Assembly (NCBI GenBank): GCA_964515755.1 | Contig: CAZEVK010000033.1 | Location: 1 to 14,969 of the forward strand | Direction: 5' to 3' | Source: JAGVLN01 sp964515755 | GTDB lineage: Bacteria; Pseudomonadota; Alphaproteobacteria; Rickettsiales; JABSSG01 | Length of the DNA: 14,969 bases | In this document: positions 6,100 to 14,874 of the stretch, piece by piece | Position numbering within the stretch: the first letter of the stretch is position 1 | Layout: each line of letters opens with the position of its first letter | Program-made: the position numbers and the translations under genes | Notes under the pieces: generated by a model | The model's database searches: none | Seen by the model: the letters and a program-made list of their open reading frames with translations, nothing else | What the model was told of the DNA's origin: nothing

Positions 6100-7197
6100 C
6101 TACTCACCCTTCTTATCTAGCAACTCTATTGTTTCCTTCTTAGCATAATTTTCTCGCGCAACATTAATTGCCTGACGCAATTTTGCCTCTAATATTTCTT
6201 TCGGTGGTAAACCAGTTAAATATTGGGCCACATGAATACCGCTTTTATCGAGTTCCAAATACTCTATATCTTCTTCATCCTTGCCTGCACATAAAATAAT
6301 ACCTAAAGGTTCTTCCTCCCATGGCTTACGTTCATTCTTGTCTAACCATTTTAAATACCATTCCATTTGTCCTTTATATGCTGGATCAAATTCTCCAATC
6401 TTCAGATCAATCGCTATTAATCTCTGTAAGCTTCTGTTATAAAGTAATAAATCTAGGTACCTATCCTTCCTACCAGTACTCATTCTTTTCTGACGCTCAA
6501 CAAAACAAAAGTCTGTACCTAATTCTTGTAAAAATTTTGTTATTTCATTTAATATTGCATTCTCAAGATCATTTTCTGAATAACTGCCTTCTAGACCAAC
6601 AAAATCAAGAAAATATGGATCTTTAAAGAGCATTGTAGTTGTTAATTGATCTTTTTCTTGTAATTTAGCAATTTCAAGTTTAGCTATTTCTTCAGGTTGT
6701 TTACTAATAGCCGTTCTTTCATATAGCATTCCATCAATTTGAGCTTTTAATTTACGTACACTCCAATTACTCACCCTACTCACCTCAGCATAAAAATCTC
6801 GTTTCAATTGATCTTCTATAGCAATCAGCAAAACAAAATGAGACCAACTCAATTGTCTTGACAGTGTCGAGACAATTTCAAAATTTGCAAATAGCTTAGT
6901 AAATCTGACCATTTTAAATAAATTAGGACGACTAAAGCCACGACCATATTTTGAGGTTAACTCATCAGAAAGTTGTTCAATAACCTGTTCTCCGTATTGT
7001 GCTTTTTGAGAATTGAGTATTTCAGAGTTGATTCTGTTGCCTATAACCCAGCATAATTTTATTTGAGTATCATTAAATTCGCGAGCAACTTTTAGCTTAG
7101 CATTATCTATAAGTTGGCTGATATCGCTAACAAGAGCTTGGGTGATATCAATAGGTATAACTTCTTCTCGTGTAGCAAGCTTAGTTTGAGCTATCAT
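6100..7197 (-). CDS. DUF1016 / YhcG-family PD-(D/E)xK nuclease
   Basis: A 365-aa protein with the two-part structure of the YhcG family. An N-terminal DUF1016 helical domain (about 15-165) contains the typical CWVIGNRI, YGEQVIEQLS, GRGFSRPNLFKM and LSWSHFVLLI segments. A C-terminal PD-(D/E)xK nuclease core follows (about 205-340), with YLDLLLY (Asp249), AIDLKIGEF (Asp264, Lys266) and KGQMEWYL (Gln277). All predicted catalytic residues are present and the length is normal, so it looks functional. The family often sits beside restriction systems and on mobile elements; its exact role is unsettled. Here it is cargo inside the inverted-repeat module, on the same strand as the recombinases but separated by the 15-base inverted repeat. 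A TATAAT at 7302-7307 (minus) may be its promoter. Confidence 0.9.
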   Translation of the reverse strand: MIAQTKLATREEVIPIDITQALVSDISQLIDNAKLKVAREFNDTQIKLCWVIGNRINSEILNSQKAQYGEQVIEQLSDELTSKYGRGFSRPNLFKMVRFTKLFANFEIVSTLSRQLSWSHFVLLIAIEDQLKRDFYAEVSRVSNWSVRKLKAQIDGMLYERTAISKQPEEIAKLEIAKLQEKDQLTTTMLFKDPYFLDFVGLEGSYSENDLENAILNEITKFLQELGTDFCFVERQKRMSTGRKDRYLDLLLYNRSLQRLIAIDLKIGEFDPAYKGQMEWYLKWLDKNERKPWEEEPLGIILCAGKDEEDIEYLELDKSGIHVAQYLTGLPPKEILEAKLRQAINVARENYAKKETIELLDKKGE

Positions 7198-7226
7198 TTT
7201 ATATAAGTTCCTATTCCAATTTTGAA

Positions 7227-7253
7227 ATAATTATGTATCATCATTAACCTAAA
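7227..7253 (+). repeat. Degenerate direct repeat, copy 2
   Basis: Matches 3-28 in the same orientation (ATAATTA ... ATCA-TAACCTAAA) with one gap and a few changes. It sits 30 bases upstream of the DUF1016 start. It lacks the clean GATAAT palindrome of copy 1, so its meaning is uncertain. Confidence 0.3.
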
Positions 7254-7352
7254 GAAGGATTGTTTAATAAATAAGATGATGCAGTCTAATATAAATACAC
7301 TATTATAGATCGGAACATATTTAGCAATAGAATTTATAAAAAATTAGGCAAA

Positions 7353-7766
7353 TTATAGAAACTTGAACAGAATGTGATATTTTATGAATGGTTTTATTTG
7401 AACAACAAATGCAAGAGATACCAATGAGTCCAGAAACTTGATTGCCGCTTTAGCAGCTACGTTACTACTGGGCCTAACTTGTACTCGATCTCTTTGTACC
7501 TCTATTTCTAATTTCTTACCATCACCATCTATTACTGTTTTGCTATAACTGCCATTCCTACGATTTTCTGTGTTTTTAGTAGTTTTGCCATGCTTACCGT
7601 AGCCTAGTTCATGCTCTAATTCAGATTGCATTACTTTCTCTACAATCTTTTTCTTTAACTGAGCTAATAACCCATCCTTGCTTAGTATTTCTTTTGGGTT
7701 CACCTGGAAAACTAGTTCTGCTATTAATTGATCTGATGTATTTGGTTGTATTGCTTTTTTTGACAT
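7353..7766 (-). pseudogene. IS256-family transposase, N-terminal fragment
   Basis: The first ~95 residues are the N-terminus of a Transposase_mut (IS256) protein: ELEHELGYGKHGK, ENRRNGSYSKTV and KLEIEVQRDRVQV. In intact proteins the RDR box is followed by a long DDE catalytic domain. Here homology stops at 7476, exactly where the 36-base terminal repeat begins, and the frame continues through the repeat (SSNVAAKAAIKF) for about 40 unrelated residues before a stop. The 137-aa product therefore lacks the catalytic domain and cannot transpose. ATG at 7766 is a natural family start. The missing rest of the transposase is not found at the other side of the module in this window. Confidence 0.82.
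7440..7475 (-). repeat. Right terminal inverted repeat of the recombinase module
   Basis: On the minus strand it begins AGGCCCAGTAGTAACG at 7475 and reads inward, matching 3701-3736 in 35 of 36 positions. It truncates the IS256-family transposase and supplies codons to the resulting chimeric frame. Confidence 0.75.
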
Positions 7767-7910
7767 ACTATAATCTTTATGTAAGTTGTTATTTTTATAA
7801 GTATATTTTATACTTTCTTCTTGTTCACTTACAAAAACTTTATTACAGACTCGTGTTGAGCTGTTTTTCTTCTCATAGTTTTTTGTTTTATAAATCTGTC
7901 TAGTTCTTCT

Positions 7911-7951
7911 GTAAGCGTCTGGGTAATGCTAAGCCTTCACCAGACGCTTAC
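7911..7951. repeat. Inverted repeat at the upstream end of the IS256 remnant
   Basis: GTAAGCGTCTGG (7911-7922) and CCAGACGCTTAC (7940-7951) are perfectly complementary with a 17-base loop. The GTAAGCGTCTGG sequence resembles IS256-family terminal repeats, and the position about 150-185 bases before the transposase ATG fits the element's 5' end. No T-run follows on the minus strand, but the hairpin could still act as transcription barrier after the giant gene ending at 8020. Confidence 0.5.
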
Positions 7952-8019
7952 TATTAATGTTAATATGATGAACTACGATCAAACTACTTAAAAGGCAAGA
8001 AAAGCAATTTTAATCTTAA

Positions 8020-11000
8020 TTACAAACGCTCAACAACCTCAAAATTATTATCCCCACTAATAAGAATATGATCAAATACTCTTTGCTCATTATTATAACA
8101 GTAATAATGTTCAATACTACCATTGCTGTTCTCAGCAATATGAACTTTTTTCTTGCTAATACTAGTATTATTATTCACAGCGTCCTTAATTTCCATACAA
8201 TGTTCGTAGCTTTGCTCACCTGAACTAATCTTGATATGTTTAGCTTTTAATGTTTCAGTTTCGTCTTTTGTGATAACACCTTGTAAAACTTGATTTAATA
8301 GACTATATTTTTCTTCAAGTGATGGTTCATAAACATAATCATAGAGCTTTTGATCAAACTCTCCTTTTTCTTCTACTACTTTGCTTTTTAAAGCTTTTTT
8401 CTCTGCTGCAAGAGTGATATTGTTAAGCTGGGACTCATATCCTCGTACTGTGCTTGTAAAGTCGTATAGTTGTTGTAATGGAGATTCTGACAAAGTTTGT
8501 GTTAAGTCACGATAGGCCGTAGTTGATCTGAGTATAGACTCAATATTACTAGTCTTTTCTAGGTAAAATGAATAGGCATTAATAATAGCACTATAGCCAG
8601 TATATGTGGCTATGCCAATACCGTATACTAGACTAAGACATGGTATTGCTGTATATGCTAATAGGCTAGGTAATGCCATATAACCAATAGTAGTAGTAGC
8701 AGTCTGGAATGCTTGCGTGTATTCTCCATAATAGGTTTGATATATGGCCTCAGATCCACTTATCATTGCAGACACGCCATTTATACCTTGATACATGCTG
8801 TATAGATATGCTGAGTCAAGAGCTACTTTTTTTACATTTTGGAATGTAGGTTCATATATTAATCTTGCTATATCAACAGTAGTATCAAGACTCTTAAATC
8901 CTATTGTCGTTTTGTAAATTAAGGCTTGGATATCAGATATTAACTTAGGTAAGAGGTTTTGATACATCTGCTCCTTATTCCCTACCTGTTCTTGAAATGC
9001 GTTTATTGTACGAAAGTCTTTATCATTACCACCTTTATCCGGGTGCACTACCAGTTTTATCTTCCTAAAATCCTTCTCACTCCACTGGAATGGATGTTTC
9101 TGTAATAATGATTGAACATCAGGAATTGCAGATGACTGTATATAAGGTTTATTAATTACTGCTTTAATAGCTGATAACTCATCATAATATACATAATTAA
9201 TTAATTTATGGTTGATATAATTATTCTGCATAATCACATCCATTAGAACACCACCTGCATTCATCAAACCATCGCTTAATTTACTCATTACTGTACTTGT
9301 AAGTGTATGGATGAATGCAAAGAGACCAGATCCTTGACCTTGAGATGATTGTTCAGGTGAATTATATCTACTACTAGCTAATCCTACTAATGCAGTAGAG
9401 CTTACTACACTAAAATCACCAGATTGTATTGGTAAAATAGCACCAATATTTTGCGCAAATAATGCTACCTGTGCTCGACTAGAGCTAACCTCATTATCTA
9501 CTACTAGCAATACTAAATCTCCAAACATAGTAATTGTCTGTTGTGCATTTAAATGCGTGTATGGTGATAGTAGTTTGCTTAAATAAGTTTCTTCAGAAAG
9601 AGTTAACACCTCGAATCTTACTTTAACTTGTTGCATAAATATTGCTAACAGTCTATTACTATCAGTTATCGGCCTATCAACCATTAATGGCGCCTGATTT
9701 GATAAAAACCCTATGATTTTACTATTCTCTGAGATTCTTAGCGCATATTCTACTGGATCTAATAATGCATTTTCTAATAATAGTGAATGGACGTAGACTG
9801 TCACTCCTTGTGTGCTTCTAGTGCCAGTGAGATAGTAGATAAAGTTCTCTATTACTTCAGGTCCACAATTGTTATAGCATTGTTGCTCTACTGATTTTGT
9901 ATTAAATATTATTTCTTTTCTTGGGTTATGTCTTTGTAAATGCTCAACTATACTTTCTTTTAATATTATCGGTGGTTCCTGATTCTCTGAGTCTAAATAC
10001 ACTATTACTATATGATCTACTGTAATCTCAAATAAAACCCCTACCCAATGTTTTCCCTCTATATTACAAGGCACTATTACTTTATTAAACCCTTGAACTA
10101 GTTTTGCAGTTACTTGAATTAATGTGTTTTTTATAGTATTACCATTCAATTTAATAGCAGGTAATGCAATTATATCTTGTTGAGCTTTTGCATCTTTTAG
10201 TCTAAGTAACAAAATATTATCTAATCCATGTTTGTAGTATTTATTATAAAATAATGCTACAGGGCAATATTCTTGGAATTGTTCTTCTAGCTTTAAAGAA
10301 GAGCCTTCACCACTAATATTGGGATCGACTATCTGAGTGGCTACTGTACTTAAATCCTGATGTCTTGCTTCTATTTGTGCTAATTCCTGATTAAAGCGAT
10401 GATTTTGTATGCATGCATTATAAGCGCTTACAGCAGTGTAATAATCTTCATTGTGTTCTATATTTTGAGCTAATAAAAAACTACGTATTTGTTCTAAAGC
10501 TTCAATTGCTTTTCTTTTATTATCAGGCCAGTATCCAGTTCTTAAAGTCAAGTAATCCGCAAGATCCTTATTAAAATATATTCCTGTGTATCCTACAATT
10601 GCAATACCTCCTTGAAGAGACCACCATGGTCCACAGTAACCACCTTTATCAGTTGCTTTTAGAGTTTTTGTTTCTTCAGTAAATTTTTCAACACTGTGCT
10701 CTGTAATGAAGGCATGTTTAGATAATTTTTCATATAAGGATAATAATTTGCCAGCATCTTCCCTAATAGAGTCAAAATATCGATCGAACAACTGTACATC
10801 TTTTAATTGTCTGAGAAAATGATGCTCTATTTTATATATACTTGATTCATCTAAATCCTCTAATTTAAAGATATCAACCCAATCTTTATCATCACCTAAA
10901 TGACGTACTTTCTCTAGAATATTAAATATTGCTTCAGCAAATATATTATTTAATATACTTTCACTAAAAGTAATAGGGATTTTGCTATCCTTAACAAGTA

Positions 11001-14000
11001 CTATATAATTTGCTTCAACTATCACTGCATATTGTAGTTTTGTAGCTACAAACAATATATTTTTTATTATTTGCAATGGCTCTCCAAATATTGCCACAGG
11101 ATTATCTATAGAAAAATTATTGATGTTTAAAGATTGTAGTTGTAATCTTAAATTGGTGATTAAATATTGAATAAACGCAACATCTACTTGATATAATAAA
11201 TTATGCATTCGACTTGCACTTTCGCTAATTAACGCTTGTATGACACTAAAACAGTTTTGCTTAGCAATATAATCATTATCATCTAAGTTTCTATATATCT
11301 CTCTTAATGCTGAAATTGCAGCTACTGCATTATTTTGCCAAGTACCTGCTCTTAATATTAAATAATCCGCTAATTCTTTGCTGAATAATTTACCCGTATA
11401 ACCTATTGCTTCAATACCTCCATCAAGCGCCCAATAATCTCCTCCACTGCTGTGCTCTTTAGCTGCTCTTGCCAATATCTCTACTTTCTCCTTGTCTACA
11501 GCATTTTTTTTCTTTAATGACCTAAATTCCTTAGCAATTAAATCTTTATGAGTATTTATCTCATGAATATCTTGTTCATCACCACTATTTTCATCCATAT
11601 CGCTTATAGTAATAGGTAACTCTTGCCCATCTGTTTCTTGTGATTGATCTGAAGATAGTTTATCTCTTTGAACTAGTGCATCTTTGATAAATCTTGCCCA
11701 TGGCTTACCTTCTACTCTACTCATGAGCACTACAACTTGCTCTTCCATAAATTCTGCAAGACAATACTTAAGCAATCTTACAGCCCCTGCGCCAATTATA
11801 TCTCCACTCTCACCTAAAGCTTCCCAAAATGATAATAAATGTTGTTCGGTGTGATATCCTGGAATCATAGAGCCACCCACCACACTAAATTGAGCTGCCA
11901 CAGAAAAAATGAAGTGAAATTTTGGATCATAACGATTTTGCTCTACTAATACTTTAGTTAAATCAAATAAATCCCCTCTACCACTTAAAAGCCCTCTTAT
12001 TATTCCTAGTGCTGCATAAAATTCCTGATATGTTTCATGGTCAAAGTTTAACCTACTACCATCTTCAGAAACTTTTAATAACCCTGTATCTTCTAGAGTT
12101 GTCAATGAGTCTATATCAAAATTAATACTTCTTATGTACCCCGTAATATCTGTGATACCAAATGCCTGTTTAAGTGCATATAACTCTATTACTTGATTAT
12201 AAGCTCCCATCAAATTAAATATTATGCTTTTTTTCACAATATTTTCTGGCTTAATACCCAGATGTTTTTCTAAAAATAGCATTGATTTAGATAGTATAAA
12301 TTCCTGGTAGAGTTTAGCAGTATTGCTAATATCTAAATGCTCTAATCTTATATCCGCGTCTGCTGGCAGTTGGTTATCGTTGTTTGCTATATATACCAGA
12401 ATATGTGGCTTCAATAATTCGCAAAAAATATAACTTTCTAAAGGAATACCTAGAATTTTACTAGAATGCTCATTAAGTCTGGCAGCAACATTATCTGTAA
12501 CTTTTTCAACAAAAGTATTAAGCACTTCTTCTGCTATTTCAATTTTTCCTAAAATAGCTTTAATATATTGCGCAAAGTATTCTTTGCGTTGTTCTTGTGT
12601 ATACTCAGTTAATTTATAGAAAACCAAATTCTGTCCTGATGGTAATAATAATTTATTGGCAGCATATGGCCTTGTAGTAATTAATAGCGATACTTCCCTA
12701 GGTATTGTTTGAATCCAATGATTTATTAATGCCAATGCTTTAGCGTCCTTTACTTCATCAAAACTATCCAAAACTACTAAAACTCTACCCTTTATATGCA
12801 TATCTTGTTGTAATGCCTCATATTCCCACTGATGATGTATATTGACAAATGCTGCTAAATTAGGCTGGCCTTGATTATCAAATTGTAACTTAGGGAGCGG
12901 TATTTTTATAGCCCAAATTGGGAGGGATACATCCTTGGATAATTTATGCTGTTCTACTATATTTCTACAGAATGAAGTTTTTCCATAACCTGCAGGTGAC
13001 ATTAGTACTGATAATTGTCCACTAGTAGTAATATCTTTTAAAAATTCCTCTTGTGCACCTTGATATGAAAAATCTATACCACCAGCAAAAGGTAAATAGA
13101 GATTACATGGGTTTTCAATAACTTTTAACCTCGCTGTTGTAAAACCTTCAACTGGCTTTAACACAATATATTTTTTCTGATCAAGATTTGCTGGTTTTGT
13201 TGTTAAAATATAAATTTTACTACGTTCATCATTATCTATAACAAGGTTGGGATTTTTTAATAAAATAAAATCTGCTTTTTGCCATTTTATTAAATCAGCT
13301 TCCATATTTTTAACTACAGCAAATCTTTCTGGATTATCTTGAAATAAAATTCTTAATTCATCCAAAAGTTGGTTATCTTCCATCCCTTCAACAATATAAT
13401 ACTGAGCATTTTTTCTAGTAATAATCGATAAATCATAATATCCTTCACCGAGCTCCATTTGGTTTGGTATATATACACCATATGGTATTTCAGATTCAGC
13501 TGTTACTTGTTCCTCATGAGCATGTTCAATTATTTGAGCAAGATATTGAATGTTCTTCATTAATTCATAAATATTACCAAGCTTGTGATCAATAATATCC
13601 TGAATTTTATATTCCTTTCCTGCTAGAGTTATATAATGATTTTGATACTGCTTACATAATGCTTGAATTTGCTCATCTGAAAGTGCTTCAAGTGAATTTT
13701 CTTGAGGCTCTAATTCCAATAAAGATTGTGGAATAACTACATTATTCCGTGTTATAAGAACGACCTTAACATTGCCCTGGTTTTTTATAAGATTAACAAT
13801 ATTGCGAACTTGTTGCTCAGAAAATTCAGCAATATTATAGCAGTTTACTACTAAAAATTTAGTCGATTCACCTTGAAATATTGCAGTAATATCTTGTACT
13901 AACTTATCACTGTATTCTATATAAATCCATTCAGCATCCTTTAAATCTTTTAGCTCCTTTATTGTTCTATAAACTATTGGTTTTGCACTATTACCCTTGA

Positions 14001-14874
14001 GAATTTGAAGTTTTTGCTCAGCTTTCTTGGGGGCACTCAAAAATTCCAGTAATTTTTGATTTATAAGCCCTTGTAGATCTAACGGATAATCAGTAAACTC
14101 TTCTGCAAAAGTTTGGGTAAAACGTAGAAAATAGAAGCGATTTAAATCTGCCTGCTGTGCAGCATTCCGTTGATTAAATTGATCGCTGGTTAATATACAG
14201 GTATTCCTTTCTCTAAACCATTCAAGCATCAAATGCACTATTCCTGTATAAGATTCTTGTACCCCAATGTTAACCTGAGCTCCTATTTCTTGTTTTATAA
14301 TATCAAATAACTGATCAACATTTGGCTGAGCAGTTTTAATAATAAATTCGTCTAAAAATTGATTTATTGGTGTGGTATCTACAGAATCAAAATCTTGCCT
14401 TTTTCTTAAAACTTCTAAGGCATCTTTTATACAACCAATTTCAAATTTACCCGATACTTTATTCCAGGTATCATCTTCTGTATATTCAGCTAAACGTCCA
14501 GCAAATTCTTCGTTTTCTGAAGCTAATTTGATTACAGCTAACACCACATGTTTATCTATTGCTTCTTCTCCCTTACCCTTTCCAACATTGCTTCCATTCA
14601 ATGATATTTTTTTATTGTGAGCCCCTGCTAACTTATTAGTTACAATCCTAGTGGCTTTAGTAATCTCTTGTTCAAACTTATCTAGCGCCAGATCTTCTAT
14701 TTCTAATTCTTCTGCTTCTTCTGGCTTTATAGTTTTTGAATGTTGTGCTATTGCCTTAATAAACTCTTCTCTTTTCTCTCCCTTTATAATTCTATAACTT
14801 GGTATAGCTTTGAAAGAAGCGGGCAACGCAAATTCGTCATTTTCAACTTGCACTGCCTCAATATATCCATCCAT
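8020..14874 (-). CDS. Giant NACHT NTPase with Ulp1-like protease and J-domain, putative effector
   Basis: A single open frame of 2284 residues. The N-terminal ~600 residues are unrecognised. A NACHT NTPase follows: Walker A SPAGYGKT (626-633), Walker B VLVVLDSFDE (698-707), LLITTRP sensor strand, and FDHETYQEFYAA near 944-955 closing the STAND helical part. Two copies of a WxLxGGI-GYTG-ADYL-LR-G repeat lie at 1144-1193 and 1414-1463. A Ulp1/C48-type cysteine protease comes next: His1609 (GKHWVG), Asp1628 (YLDSEN), Gln1664 and Cys1670 (NNCG), with spacing like yeast Ulp1. A J-domain-like segment carries HPD at 1944-1946. A hydrophobic stretch (about 2055-2105) could span membranes, and the tail is charged. 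Start ATG 14874: an in-frame TAG precedes it, and AAAGGA abuts it directly. It probably acts on host ubiquitin/SUMO conjugates; this is inferred. No partner gene is visible. Confidence 0.85.
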   Translation of the reverse strand: MDGYIEAVQVENDEFALPASFKAIPSYRIIKGEKREEFIKAIAQHSKTIKPEEAEELEIEDLALDKFEQEITKATRIVTNKLAGAHNKKISLNGSNVGKGKGEEAIDKHVVLAVIKLASENEEFAGRLAEYTEDDTWNKVSGKFEIGCIKDALEVLRKRQDFDSVDTTPINQFLDEFIIKTAQPNVDQLFDIIKQEIGAQVNIGVQESYTGIVHLMLEWFRERNTCILTSDQFNQRNAAQQADLNRFYFLRFTQTFAEEFTDYPLDLQGLINQKLLEFLSAPKKAEQKLQILKGNSAKPIVYRTIKELKDLKDAEWIYIEYSDKLVQDITAIFQGESTKFLVVNCYNIAEFSEQQVRNIVNLIKNQGNVKVVLITRNNVVIPQSLLELEPQENSLEALSDEQIQALCKQYQNHYITLAGKEYKIQDIIDHKLGNIYELMKNIQYLAQIIEHAHEEQVTAESEIPYGVYIPNQMELGEGYYDLSIITRKNAQYYIVEGMEDNQLLDELRILFQDNPERFAVVKNMEADLIKWQKADFILLKNPNLVIDNDERSKIYILTTKPANLDQKKYIVLKPVEGFTTARLKVIENPCNLYLPFAGGIDFSYQGAQEEFLKDITTSGQLSVLMSPAGYGKTSFCRNIVEQHKLSKDVSLPIWAIKIPLPKLQFDNQGQPNLAAFVNIHHQWEYEALQQDMHIKGRVLVVLDSFDEVKDAKALALINHWIQTIPREVSLLITTRPYAANKLLLPSGQNLVFYKLTEYTQEQRKEYFAQYIKAILGKIEIAEEVLNTFVEKVTDNVAARLNEHSSKILGIPLESYIFCELLKPHILVYIANNDNQLPADADIRLEHLDISNTAKLYQEFILSKSMLFLEKHLGIKPENIVKKSIIFNLMGAYNQVIELYALKQAFGITDITGYIRSINFDIDSLTTLEDTGLLKVSEDGSRLNFDHETYQEFYAALGIIRGLLSGRGDLFDLTKVLVEQNRYDPKFHFIFSVAAQFSVVGGSMIPGYHTEQHLLSFWEALGESGDIIGAGAVRLLKYCLAEFMEEQVVVLMSRVEGKPWARFIKDALVQRDKLSSDQSQETDGQELPITISDMDENSGDEQDIHEINTHKDLIAKEFRSLKKKNAVDKEKVEILARAAKEHSSGGDYWALDGGIEAIGYTGKLFSKELADYLILRAGTWQNNAVAAISALREIYRNLDDNDYIAKQNCFSVIQALISESASRMHNLLYQVDVAFIQYLITNLRLQLQSLNINNFSIDNPVAIFGEPLQIIKNILFVATKLQYAVIVEANYIVLVKDSKIPITFSESILNNIFAEAIFNILEKVRHLGDDKDWVDIFKLEDLDESSIYKIEHHFLRQLKDVQLFDRYFDSIREDAGKLLSLYEKLSKHAFITEHSVEKFTEETKTLKATDKGGYCGPWWSLQGGIAIVGYTGIYFNKDLADYLTLRTGYWPDNKRKAIEALEQIRSFLLAQNIEHNEDYYTAVSAYNACIQNHRFNQELAQIEARHQDLSTVATQIVDPNISGEGSSLKLEEQFQEYCPVALFYNKYYKHGLDNILLLRLKDAKAQQDIIALPAIKLNGNTIKNTLIQVTAKLVQGFNKVIVPCNIEGKHWVGVLFEITVDHIVIVYLDSENQEPPIILKESIVEHLQRHNPRKEIIFNTKSVEQQCYNNCGPEVIENFIYYLTGTRSTQGVTVYVHSLLLENALLDPVEYALRISENSKIIGFLSNQAPLMVDRPITDSNRLLAIFMQQVKVRFEVLTLSEETYLSKLLSPYTHLNAQQTITMFGDLVLLVVDNEVSSSRAQVALFAQNIGAILPIQSGDFSVVSSTALVGLASSRYNSPEQSSQGQGSGLFAFIHTLTSTVMSKLSDGLMNAGGVLMDVIMQNNYINHKLINYVYYDELSAIKAVINKPYIQSSAIPDVQSLLQKHPFQWSEKDFRKIKLVVHPDKGGNDKDFRTINAFQEQVGNKEQMYQNLLPKLISDIQALIYKTTIGFKSLDTTVDIARLIYEPTFQNVKKVALDSAYLYSMYQGINGVSAMISGSEAIYQTYYGEYTQAFQTATTTIGYMALPSLLAYTAIPCLSLVYGIGIATYTGYSAIINAYSFYLEKTSNIESILRSTTAYRDLTQTLSESPLQQLYDFTSTVRGYESQLNNITLAAEKKALKSKVVEEKGEFDQKLYDYVYEPSLEEKYSLLNQVLQGVITKDETETLKAKHIKISSGEQSYEHCMEIKDAVNNNTSISKKKVHIAENSNGSIEHYYCYNNEQRVFDHILISGDNNFEVVERL
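10486..10635 (-). repeat. Intragenic protein repeat, copy 2 (residues 1414-1463)
   Basis: Aligns without gaps to copy 1 (270 residues earlier) with 26 of 46 identical residues from the shared Trp on, including GGI, GYTG, LADYL and LR-G. It lies about 145 residues before the protease His. Confidence 0.75.
11296..11445 (-). repeat. Intragenic protein repeat, copy 1 (residues 1144-1193)
   Basis: First copy of the WxLxGGI-GYTG-ADYL-LR-G unit, following a charged linker after the NACHT region. It looks like a helical HEAT-like unit built around conserved Gly and Trp; I cannot name a family. Confidence 0.75.

Larger units (their letters stand above)
3701..7475. mobile_element. Candidate tyrosine-recombinase mobile element carrying DUF1016 nuclease
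   Basis: The segment is bounded by two inward-facing inverted repeats of 36 bases with a single mismatch (3701-3736 and 7440-7475). Inside are four minus-strand genes: DUF1016 nuclease, 411-aa recombinase, 95-aa protein and 238-aa recombinase. The last gene ends 32 bases from the left repeat. The right repeat interrupts an IS256-family transposase exactly where its homology stops, which supports it being a real element end. A 15-base perfect inverted repeat lies between the cargo and the recombinase operon. The arrangement recalls recombinase-based elements with several tyrosine recombinases (RIT, Tn554), but gene number and sizes differ. No target-site duplication was recognised. Confidence 0.5.
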
